Assembly: GCF_030345715.1 (NCBI RefSeq)
Contig: NZ_JAUASX010000013.1
Coordinates: forward strand, 62,001-126,000
Direction: 5' to 3'
DNA from: Solimonas sp. SE-A11
GTDB lineage: Bacteria > Pseudomonadota > Gammaproteobacteria > Nevskiales > Nevskiaceae
Length of the DNA: 64,000 nt
A program made the translations under genes and the position numbers. The notes under the pieces are model-generated. The model was not told the DNA's origin, did no database searches, and saw only the letters and a list, made by a program, of their open reading frames with translations. How positions within the stretch are numbered: the stretch's first letter is position 1; the number at the start of each line of letters is the position of its first letter. Below are positions 56,513-64,000 of this stretch, piece after piece.

Positions 56513-57185
56513 CGACCCGCGCCGCCTCTACTTCTTCTTCGACTTCATCTCGCATAACGCCTGGCTGGCCTGGACCCGCGTCCCCGCGCTGGCACAGCGC
56601 CATGGCCTGCAGCTCGAGCCGGTGCCGGTGCTGTTCGCCGGGCTGCTCAATGCCCACGGCCAGAAGGGCCCGGCCGAAGTGCCGGCCAAGAACCAGTGGA
56701 TGATCTGGAACGTGCTGCGCAAGGCACGCCAGCTCGGCATCCCGCTGGCGCCACCGCATTCGCATCCCTTCAACCCGCTGCAGCCGCTGCGCCTGGCCTG
56801 CTGCGGCCTGCCGCCGGAGCAGCGCCACCGGCTGATCGACGCGCTGTTCCGCGCCACCTGGGCCCAGAGCCGCCCGGTGAGCGAGCCGGACACGCTGCGC
56901 GCCGTGCTGGCCGAGACCGGCCTGGACGCCGACACCTGGCTCAGCGATGCCGCGGGCCCCGGCAAGGAGCGCCTGCGCCAGAACACCGATGCCGCGGTGG
57001 CCGCCGGCGTGTTCGGCGTGCCGGCGATGATCGCCTGCAATGCCGCGGGCCGCCGGGAACTGTTCTGGGGTTACGACGATCTGGAATACATGGACCTGTT
57101 CCTGCAGGGCCAGGATCCGCTGGGCGCGCGCGAGGATCACGCCGCCTGGCTGCAGGTGCGCCCGAGTGCGCAGAGGCCTCGCTGA
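56505..57185 (+). CDS. DsbA-family/2-hydroxychromene-2-carboxylate isomerase-like protein
   Basis: A 226-residue protein of thioredoxin-like DsbA fold without a CxxC, opening with [16 protein letters not shown], the start typical for HCCA isomerases and kappa-class GSTs (where a Ser replaces the Cys). The C-terminal [29 protein letters not shown] is a close match. It may isomerise a glutathione-dependent aromatic compound or act as a glutathione transferase. It overlaps the ttcA stop by 8 bp, so before the insertion both were co-translated. Expression in the present genome may rely on promoters inside the island's right end. Confidence 0.85.
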
Positions 57186-57186
57186 C

Positions 57187-58128
57187 ATGACGCTGCTAAG
57201 ACGCTGCCTGGTGCCGCTGCTCGGCCTGCTCGCCGTGCTGCCGGCGCTGGCCCAGGAACCCTCGCGGGCGCCCTTCCTGTGGGAGGTCGACGGCGCCAAG
57301 GCGAAGCACTCCCTGCTGGGCTCGGTGCACCTGCTGCCGGAGGACGCCGGGCAATTGCCGGACGGGCTGGAGCAGGCCTACCTGCGTTCTACCGAGCTGA
57401 TGTTCGAAAGCGACATCGCCGCGCTGGCCAGCCCCGAGCTTCAGGCGCGGCTGCTGGGGGCGGCCAAGGCGGACAAGCCGCTCAAGGCCAGTGTCGCGCC
57501 GGCGCTCTACGAGCGGCTCGTGCGCCGGGCCTCCGATGTCGGCATGCCGATGGCCCTGTGCGAGCCCTTCCGGGCCTGGTTCTGCGCGCTGTCGCTGGAG
57601 CTGTTCAGCTACCAGCATGCAGGGTTCCGCGCCGAGCTGGGCATCGACCAGCAGTTCTTCCAGCGCGCGCTGCAGGACAAGAAGTCGGTGCGCTGGCTGG
57701 AAGAGCCGCAGGCCCACTTGGCGCTGTTCATCGATGCCACCCCGGCGCAGTCGGAGCAGCTCCTGGCGGCCACCGTGGACGAACTGGTGGAAGCGGGCAC
57801 CGAGCCGCAGGACCTGCTGCGCACCTGGCGCCAGGGTGACGCCCAGGCGATCGAGCAGATGGCGGCGCAGATGAAGACACATGCGCCGCTGGTCTACGAG
57901 CGGCTGCTGTCGGCGCGCAACCGCGCCTGGCTGCCGCGGCTGCAGTCCGCGCTGGACGGCGACAAGCCGCAGCTGGTGATCGTGGGCGCGGCACACCTCT
58001 ACGGCCCCGATGGCCTGGTGGCGCTGCTGCGCCAGAAGGGCTATCGCATCCAGTCCGCCGATCGGCCGGCCGAGCCCCGCGAGGCTCCGCCGCCGCAGGC
58101 GCGACTGAGGCAGGGCACGTCGCCCTAG
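57187..58128 (+). CDS. TraB/GumN family protein
   Basis: A 313-residue protein with an N-terminal signal peptide (LLGLLAVLPALAQ, cleavage near 23), so probably periplasmic. The family core is clear: LLGSVHLLPEDAGQLPDGL near the N-terminus and QLVIVGAAHLYGPDGLVALLRQKGYRI at the C-terminus, each with a conserved His, as in TIKI-like metalloproteases. Protease activity is known for animal TIKI; for bacterial members it is inference. The gene follows the DsbA-like gene by 1 bp and is convergent with the next gene, the stops sharing CTAG. Confidence 0.87.
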   Translation: MTLLRRCLVPLLGLLAVLPALAQEPSRAPFLWEVDGAKAKHSLLGSVHLLPEDAGQLPDGLEQAYLRSTELMFESDIAALASPELQARLLGAAKADKPLKASVAPALYERLVRRASDVGMPMALCEPFRAWFCALSLELFSYQHAGFRAELGIDQQFFQRALQDKKSVRWLEEPQAHLALFIDATPAQSEQLLAATVDELVEAGTEPQDLLRTWRQGDAQAIEQMAAQMKTHAPLVYERLLSARNRAWLPRLQSALDGDKPQLVIVGAAHLYGPDGLVALLRQKGYRIQSADRPAEPREAPPPQARLRQGTSP

Positions 58129-59069
58129 GGTGGCAGGATGAAGGAGCGGAGCTTCACCAGGTCCACCGGGACCTGCTCCGCGGCCTGGCTCTCGATGACC
58201 GGCACGGGTGCCGGCGCCGGCCTGGTTGCCGGGTCGCGCGGGGCCAGCAGGTCCGCCAGGGATTCCTCGCCGCTCTTCATCGCCGCCGGCCGCGGCAGGT
58301 CGCGGTAGGTCTCGGCGAGCGGCGATTCCTGGGTTTCCGATGGGTCGTCGACATAGCGGCGGGCTTCAGCCGCGGGCTCCGGCTCCACCATGAATTCCGC
58401 GGTGCGCTCGGCCGGCGTTTCCGCCACCGGCTCCTGCGGCCGTTCGCTGGCGGCGGCATCCAGCCATTCCTGCACCGCGGGGTGCATCAGCAGGTTGTAG
58501 ACGTACTGCCGCTCAGGGCCTTCCAGCGCCACGGCATAGGCGTGGAAGCGCAGGGCCACCGGGGCGAACATCGCGTCGGCGATGCCGAAGCGGCCGAACA
58601 GCCAGGGGCCGCCCTGGCCGTGGCGGCTGCGCGCTTCGCGCCACAGGGCGAGCACGCGGGCGATGTCGGCCGCGGCCTGTTCGCCCGGGGTGTGCGGGGC
58701 AGGCTTGCGCAGCGCGTCGAACGGCAGCTCGCGGCGCAGGTCGGCGAAGCCGGCATGCATTTCGGCGGCCATCGCCCGCGCCAGCGCGCGGGCGCCCGGG
58801 TCCAGCGGCCAAGCCTGCGGCAGCGCCAGGGTCTCGGCGGCATACTCGCAGATGGCCAGGGACTCCCAGATTTTCAGCGGTCCGTGCAGCAGGCAGGGAA
58901 CCTTGCCGCTGGGCGAGTACTCAAGAATGCGTGTGCGGCTGCCGGGCTGGCCCAGGGGCAGCACGATCTCCTCGAACGGCACTTCGTGGTGACGCAGGAA
59001 CAGCCAGGGACGCAGCGACCAGCTGGACCGGTCCTTGCTGCCGAGAACGAGCGTGAGCTTCTGCTGCAT
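58125..59069 (-). CDS. Glutathione S-transferase family protein with a C-terminal extension
   Basis: A 314-residue protein. Residues 1-80 form a thioredoxin-like GST N-domain (MQQKLTLVLGSKDRSSWSLR, LEYSPSGKVPCLLHG), and about 85-205 form the helical C-domain (WLFGRFGIADAMFAPVALRF). After about residue 210 comes an unusual tail of 100 residues, rich in Ala, Pro and Glu, with no recognised domain. GST activity on a hydrophobic electrophile is inferred. It is divergent from tamA and convergent with the GumN-type gene. Confidence 0.84.
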   Translation of the reverse strand: MQQKLTLVLGSKDRSSWSLRPWLFLRHHEVPFEEIVLPLGQPGSRTRILEYSPSGKVPCLLHGPLKIWESLAICEYAAETLALPQAWPLDPGARALARAMAAEMHAGFADLRRELPFDALRKPAPHTPGEQAAADIARVLALWREARSRHGQGGPWLFGRFGIADAMFAPVALRFHAYAVALEGPERQYVYNLLMHPAVQEWLDAAASERPQEPVAETPAERTAEFMVEPEPAAEARRYVDDPSETQESPLAETYRDLPRPAAMKSGEESLADLLAPRDPATRPAPAPVPVIESQAAEQVPVDLVKLRSFILPP

Positions 59070-59166
59070 GGTGCACTCCCTGGCGCGACCCGCGTCCCGC
59101 GGGACGCTTCACTTCACTGTGAACCCCACAATCACAAATAATACGGGCCCAGGCAAGACCGATTCC

Positions 59167-60903
59167 GTGACCCTGATCCCTACTCTCCGCCGCTTGCTCC
59201 CTTCTGCGCTCCTGCTGTGGGCGGGGCTCGCCCATGCCGGCGTCGAGGTGCAGGTGCTGGGACTGGAAGGCGCCGAGAAGGAAAATGTGGAGCAGCGGTT
59301 GCGCATCCGGGCCTCCGCCAAGTCGCCGGAACTGGACGACCTGCTGGTGGAGGGCCTGCATGCCCGCGCCGAGGACGACATCCGCGGCGCCCTGCAGCCC
59401 TTCGGCTACTACAGCCCCAGGATCGAATCCTCGCTGGAGGGCGAGGCGCCGAACTGGAAGGCGCGCTATACCGTGGACAAGGGGCTGCCTACGCTGATCA
59501 CGCGCATCGACGTGGAGGTGGAGGGCGAGGGGCAGAAGGACCGCATCTTCCGGCGCATCTTCCGGCGCTTTCCCCTGACCACCTACGAGCGCCTGCAGCA
59601 CGCAGAATACGAGCAGGCCAAGACCAGCCTGGCCCAGGCCGCGTACGCCGAGGGCTACCTCGACGCCGCCTTCGTCCGCTCGCAGCTGCGGGTCAACCCG
59701 GAGGAGCGCAGCGCCGAGGTGGAGCTGATCCTCAGCACCGGGCCGCGCTACTACTTCGGTCCGGTGACGGTGGAGCAGACCCACCTGGATCCCGGCGTGG
59801 TCGAGCGCTACGTCACCATCGACCCCGGCGAGCCCTTCGATCCGCAGGTGCTGGTGGATACGCAGTTCGCGCTGACCGACCTGGACTACTTCCAGAGCGT
59901 GGAGATCGAGCCGCGCCGCGACAAGGCCGTGGACAACCGCATCCCGATGGAGATCCACACCACGCCGCGGCCCAAGCGTAAGTGGGACTTCGGCGTGGGC
60001 TACGGTACCGACACCGGCGCGCGCACCTCGGTGGCCAACGACGTGCGCTACTTCAACCGGCAGGGGCACAAGCTGCATGCCGAGATGCAGCTCTCGCAGA
60101 TCAAGAACAAGGCCAGTGCGGAGTACCGCGTGCCGCTGGGCAGCAAGCCGGGTGAATACTGGGGCTTCGGTGGCGGCGTGGAGACCGAGCGCTACGAGGA
60201 CGGCGACAGCCTCAAGTACGTGCTCAACACCAGCCTCAACCGCTTCCCCGGCAAGTGGAAGCGCAAGTGGTACCTGAGCTTCGAGCATGAAGAGTCCGAA
60301 CTGTCCAACAAGGTGCAGACCGCGGACCTGCTGATGCCGGGCCTGGAGCTCAACCGCAGCGAGCTGAATGATCCGATCCTGACGCGCCGCGGCTGGGCAG
60401 TGTTCTTCGACACCCATGGCGCTCAGAAGGGCCTGCTGTCCAACGCCAGCTTCGTGCAGGCCCATGGCATCTTGCGCGGCGTCTACCCGTTCTCGCGCCG
60501 GTGGCGCGTGCTGGGACGCGTGGAGTACGGCACCAACATCGTCGACGATTTCTCCGACCTGCCCGCCTCGCAGCGCTTCTTTGCCGGTGGCGACCAGTCG
60601 GTGCGCGGCTACAGCTACCAGTCGATCGGCCCTAAGGATGTCGACGGCAAGGTCATCGGCGGCAAGAACCTGGCCGGCTTCAGCGTGGAGACCGACTACT
60701 ACTTCTGGGACAAGTGGGGCGCCGCGGTGTTCTACGACGCGGGCGGTGCCGACGACGATGTCCTGCCGCAGCTGTTCCAGGGTGTCGGTGTCGGTGCGCG
60801 CTACCGCTCGCCGGTGGGCTACATCCAGGTGGATCTCGCGCATCCGCTGGATGGCGGCGAGAGCGGGGTGCGCTTGCATATCGGCATCCGGGTGGGCCTG
60901 TGA
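59167..60903 (+). CDS. tamA: TamA, outer-membrane Omp85-family translocation subunit
   Basis: A 578-residue protein. A GTG start at 59167 gives a classical signal peptide (VTLIPTLRRLLPSALLLW, then AGLAHA with cleavage near 24). Three POTRA domains (about 25-260) follow, and the C-terminal 16-strand Omp85 barrel holds the signature RFFAGGDQSVRGYSYQSIG (lid-lock VRGY) and ends in a terminal strand with IGIRVGL. It works with TamB to insert outer-membrane proteins such as autotransporters or to move phospholipids. Its stop overlaps the tamB start. Confidence 0.93.
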   Translation: MTLIPTLRRLLPSALLLWAGLAHAGVEVQVLGLEGAEKENVEQRLRIRASAKSPELDDLLVEGLHARAEDDIRGALQPFGYYSPRIESSLEGEAPNWKARYTVDKGLPTLITRIDVEVEGEGQKDRIFRRIFRRFPLTTYERLQHAEYEQAKTSLAQAAYAEGYLDAAFVRSQLRVNPEERSAEVELILSTGPRYYFGPVTVEQTHLDPGVVERYVTIDPGEPFDPQVLVDTQFALTDLDYFQSVEIEPRRDKAVDNRIPMEIHTTPRPKRKWDFGVGYGTDTGARTSVANDVRYFNRQGHKLHAEMQLSQIKNKASAEYRVPLGSKPGEYWGFGGGVETERYEDGDSLKYVLNTSLNRFPGKWKRKWYLSFEHEESELSNKVQTADLLMPGLELNRSELNDPILTRRGWAVFFDTHGAQKGLLSNASFVQAHGILRGVYPFSRRWRVLGRVEYGTNIVDDFSDLPASQRFFAGGDQSVRGYSYQSIGPKDVDGKVIGGKNLAGFSVETDYYFWDKWGAAVFYDAGGADDDVLPQLFQGVGVGARYRSPVGYIQVDLAHPLDGGESGVRLHIGIRVGL

Positions 60904-63900
60904 AACGCCTCCTGATCGTATTGCTCGTGCTGCTGGCCCTGCCTGCCGTGCCGCTGCTGCTGGCGGCCTGGCTGCTCGGCACGGAGGCGGGCACGCGTTT
61001 CGCGGCGGAGCAGGCGCAGGAATGGGTGCCGGGGCTGCGCATCGAGGCGGTGGAGGGCTCGCTGCTGAGCCCGCTGGTGTTACGCGGCCTGCATTTCGAG
61101 AACGAGGCGGCGACGGTCGAGATCGACCGGGCGACGCTGCACTGGCGCCCGCGTTCGCTGTTGCGCGGCCGCCTGCGGATCAACGACCTGCAGGCTGGCA
61201 CAGTAAACGTGACCCTGCGCGAGACGCCGCCGGACGACGAGCAGACCCCGCCGATCAGCGAACTGCCGCTGGGCCTGCGCGTGGTCAATGCCGGTGTCCA
61301 GCACCTGCGCCTGCAGCTGGCAGGCACGGAAGCGCCTCTACTGATCGACGCCATCGGCGTGGACCTGCGTTGGGTCGGGCGCCGCGTGGAACTGCGCAAG
61401 CTGGCCGCGACGCTGCCGGGGACCGGCCCGCTGCTGGCCAGCGCCGAGCTGCGGCTGTCGCCGGAGCGCGTGCAGGTGCAGCAGCTCAGGCTCAGCGGGC
61501 CTGGCGCCGCCGAGCTGAAAGGCGAATACGCCTATGCCGGTGAGTTCGACGCCGAGCTGCGCTGGCAGGACCTGCGCTGGCCGCTGCTGGAAGAGCCGAT
61601 GCTGACCAGCCCCGAGGGCGAGGCCACCGTCAAGGGCTCGCTGGAGTCCTACGCCTACCAGCTCAAGGCACGCTTTGCCGAGGCCCGCGCGGCGGTGGCG
61701 CTGGAGGCCGAGGGCGACGGCACCATGGAGACGCTGCGCCTGCAGCGGCTGCAGGCCAAGGGCCTGGGCGGCAGCCTCGACGCCAAGGCCGACATCGCCT
61801 GGGCGCCGCAGCTACGTGTGGACGCCGAGGGCGAGATGCGCGGCATCCACCCCGGGCAGGTGCTGCCCGAACTGGCTGGTGTACTCAACGGCCGCTTCCG
61901 CGTGCAGACGCAACTGCAGGACGGCAAGCCGCGTATCGGCTTCAACGCCGCGCTGTACGACTCGGTATGGCGCGAATACAAGCTCGACCTGAAGGCCGAG
62001 GGACTCTATGCGGACGACATTCTGACGCTGGCCTCCGCCGAGCTGCGCAGCGGCCCGACACGGCTCAAGGCCAGCGGCCGCGTCTGGCCGACACTGGACG
62101 CAAAGGGTGAGCTGGCCAGTACCGACCTGGCGCCGCTGTGGCCGGGGCTCGGTGGACGGGTGCAGGCCAAGCTGCAGGCCCAGGGCCCGGTGGAGGGGCC
62201 GCGCGTGAAGCTGCAGGCCGACGCCCAGCAGCTGCGCTACCAGGACTACGGCCTGGCTTCACTGAAGCTGCAGGCGGATGGCGACCTGCGCGGCAGTACC
62301 AATCCTGAAGACTGGAAACTGCAGGCCATGCTGGATGCGCGCAGTCTCGCCGCGGGCGACATTCGCGCCGCTAGCCTGCAGTTCGACGGCAATCTCGACC
62401 TGCGCCGCGACAACCGCCTGCGCGTGAAGCTGGCCGACGCGGATGCTGGCCTGCGTATCGCCGCGGCGACACTGGAGCTGGACGGCAGCCTGGGCAAGCA
62501 TGAGCTGCGCCTGGCCGCACAGACCGAGCAGGGTGACGCCGAGCTGGCGCTGCGTGGTGCCGCCGACCTGACGGCCCAGCGCTGGCGCGGGCAACTGGCC
62601 AGCGGGCGCCTGGCGCCGGAGCAGCTTGCCGCCTGGACGCTGGAAGAACCGGCGGACCTTGAGTTGTCGGCCATCGCCCAATCGCTGGGAGCGGCCTGCT
62701 GGCGCAGCGCCCCCGCGCGTGCTTGCCTGCGCCTGCTGCGTGATCCGCGCGTGCAGCGCGTCGCCTTCCGCCTGGAAGACTTCGCCTACGCCTACCTGCA
62801 ACCCTTCCTGCCCAAGGGCTGGGAGGTGGACGGCAGCGTCGATGGTTCCGGCCAGATCGACCTGACGCCTGGTGGCCAGATCACCGTGCTGCGCGCCGAC
62901 CTGGCCACCAGCGCCGGCCAGTGGACCGTGAACGAGCGCAAGCTGTTCGAGTTCAAGGCGGGCACCGCGCAGCTGCTGCAGGAAGGCGATTCGCTGCGCG
63001 CCAAGCTGGACCTGCCGTTCGCGCAGGGCCTGGCCAAGCTCGATGCGCGACTGGGTCCCGGCGCGCTGCTGGTGCAGCGTCCCTTGTCGGGCGAGGTGCA
63101 GGTCGAGCTGCCGGAGCTGACCTGGCTGCGCCTGTTCACCACCGAGGTAACCTCGGTGGAGGGGTCTATCGGTGGCCAGTTCCAGCTCGGCGGCACGCTG
63201 GAGAAACCGCTGGTGCAGGGCGAGCTGGCGCTGCGCAACGGCAAGCTGCGGCTGGCCACGCCGGGCATCGAGGTCGGTCCGATCACGGGCAGCCTGCGCG
63301 GCGGCTCCGAGGGCGTGCTGGACCTGGACATCAGTGGAACCTCCGGCGGCGGCGAGATCCGCATCGCCGGGCGTATCGATCCGCGCAGTGAGCCGATGCA
63401 GGCCGACATCCGCGTGACCGGCAAGGACTTTCAGGCGGCACGCCTGCCCAGCGCCAAGGTCTGGATTTCGCCGGACCTGAAGCTAGGCTTGAGCAAGCGT
63501 CAGTTGCGCGTGACCGGCGAGGTGCTGGTGCCGCGCGCCGAGATCGCGCCGCCGGACTTCGCTACCGGCATCGGCCCCAGCTCCGACCAGGTGATCGTCG
63601 GCCGCGACGGCCAGGCACCGGAGTCCAGCGGCCTGTTCAAGCTGCTGGCGGAGGTGCAGCTCAAGCTCGGCGACAAGGTCAGCTTCAAGGGCTACGGCCT
63701 GACCACGCGCTTCGGCGGCGGCATCACCATCTTCGAGGAGAGCGGGCGCGATACGCGCGCCTCCGGCGAGATCAACCTGATCGGCGGACGCTACAAGGCC
63801 TACGGCCAGGACCTCAGCATCGAGACCGGGCGCCTGATCTACAGCGGCGGCTTCATCACCGAGCCGCTGCTGGAGCTGAAAGCCGAGCGCAAGCCCACCG

Positions 63901-64000
63901 AGGACGTCACGGTGGGCATCCTGGTGCGCGGCACGCTGGACAAGCCACAGTTCAGCGTCTACTCCACGCCGTCAATGACGCAGCAGCAACAACTGTCCTG
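60900..64000 (+). CDS. tamB: TamB, inner-membrane anchored translocation/assembly partner (3' end beyond window)
   Basis: The frame opens at GTG (60900), overlapping the tamA stop (GTGA), and stays open to the right edge (1033 codons visible). The N-terminal VKRLLIVLLVLLALPAVPLL is a signal anchor. The remainder is a long series of beta-strand repeats typical of TamB. Near the edge LIGGRYKAYGQDLSIETGRL and KAERKPTEDVTVGILVRGTL belong to the DUF490 domain that contacts TamA, so perhaps 100-150 residues are missing. TamB spans the periplasm and passes substrates or lipids to the outer membrane. Confidence 0.93.
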   Translation, partial: MKRLLIVLLVLLALPAVPLLLAAWLLGTEAGTRFAAEQAQEWVPGLRIEAVEGSLLSPLVLRGLHFENEAATVEIDRATLHWRPRSLLRGRLRINDLQAGTVNVTLRETPPDDEQTPPISELPLGLRVVNAGVQHLRLQLAGTEAPLLIDAIGVDLRWVGRRVELRKLAATLPGTGPLLASAELRLSPERVQVQQLRLSGPGAAELKGEYAYAGEFDAELRWQDLRWPLLEEPMLTSPEGEATVKGSLESYAYQLKARFAEARAAVALEAEGDGTMETLRLQRLQAKGLGGSLDAKADIAWAPQLRVDAEGEMRGIHPGQVLPELAGVLNGRFRVQTQLQDGKPRIGFNAALYDSVWREYKLDLKAEGLYADDILTLASAELRSGPTRLKASGRVWPTLDAKGELASTDLAPLWPGLGGRVQAKLQAQGPVEGPRVKLQADAQQLRYQDYGLASLKLQADGDLRGSTNPEDWKLQAMLDARSLAAGDIRAASLQFDGNLDLRRDNRLRVKLADADAGLRIAAATLELDGSLGKHELRLAAQTEQGDAELALRGAADLTAQRWRGQLASGRLAPEQLAAWTLEEPADLELSAIAQSLGAACWRSAPARACLRLLRDPRVQRVAFRLEDFAYAYLQPFLPKGWEVDGSVDGSGQIDLTPGGQITVLRADLATSAGQWTVNERKLFEFKAGTAQLLQEGDSLRAKLDLPFAQGLAKLDARLGPGALLVQRPLSGEVQVELPELTWLRLFTTEVTSVEGSIGGQFQLGGTLEKPLVQGELALRNGKLRLATPGIEVGPITGSLRGGSEGVLDLDISGTSGGGEIRIAGRIDPRSEPMQADIRVTGKDFQAARLPSAKVWISPDLKLGLSKRQLRVTGEVLVPRAEIAPPDFATGIGPSSDQVIVGRDGQAPESSGLFKLLAEVQLKLGDKVSFKGYGLTTRFGGGITIFEESGRDTRASGEINLIGGRYKAYGQDLSIETGRLIYSGGFITEPLLELKAERKPTEDVTVGILVRGTLDKPQFSVYSTPSMTQQQQLS

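Overview
The window is high-GC bacterial chromosome from a gammaproteobacterium. TamA/TamB, split-alpha PntAB, DUF5924, DUF1631, YhhQ, SlyD and TtcA occur together, which fits the Nevskiales/Xanthomonadales side of the class. That placement is inference from gene content; there is no rRNA here to confirm it.

Host part 1 (1-32.9 kb) is ordinary chromosome. It holds the start of a queuosine-precursor transporter, a large surface lipoprotein, a 7TM-type histidine kinase with its LuxR-type regulator, and a TetR-controlled tripartite RND efflux operon with an 18-bp palindromic operator. These are followed by a cation/proton antiporter fused to a cyclic-nucleotide-binding domain, a VapBC toxin-antitoxin pair, the proton-pumping transhydrogenase (three genes), PpnP, rubredoxin with its reductase, an SDR-esterase-SDR cluster, a DUF1631 gene, metH, SlyD and YggU.

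The centre (33,045-55,792) is a mobile island of about 22.7 kb inserted in the host ttcA gene (tRNA 2-thiocytidine synthetase). The host gene is cut inside the codons of its catalytic PP-loop, SGGKDS. A 6-bp GGCAAG is repeated at both junctions, and the two element ends carry matching imperfect inverted repeats (20 of 26 bases). The left end holds an overlapping operon of three tyrosine recombinases and a small coiled-coil protein, which matches the ginABCD module that I know from memory as the hallmark of GInt islands. Its fifth gene is a complete, diverged ttcA. Its PP-loop reads SGGIDS, and its DNA at the integration core reads GGCATT instead of GGCAAG. The island thus appears to break an essential motif of its target and bring a substitute that no longer carries the target core. 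I regard this as the main discovery candidate of the window.

Island cargo: (a) an eight-gene, almost gapless operon (40,079-50,155) behind a sigma70-like promoter overlapped by a perfect 25-bp palindrome. It encodes a flavin/2Fe-2S reductase, a MerR regulator, a ferritin-like diiron enzyme with a full six-ligand set, a transglutaminase-like protein, a double-hotdog thioesterase, an alpha/beta hydrolase and an RND adaptor plus pump. I cannot assign it to a known pathway. (b) A PPP-family phosphatase, an XRE regulator and an orphan protein share an operator motif. (c) A LysR regulator sits divergent from an SDR and an F420-reductase-like gene. No conjugation, replication or phage structural genes are visible.

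Host part 2 (55.8-64 kb) resumes with the 3' part of the broken ttcA, then a DsbA-like isomerase, a TraB/GumN protein, a glutathione S-transferase-like protein with a long tail, tamA, and tamB running off the window end.
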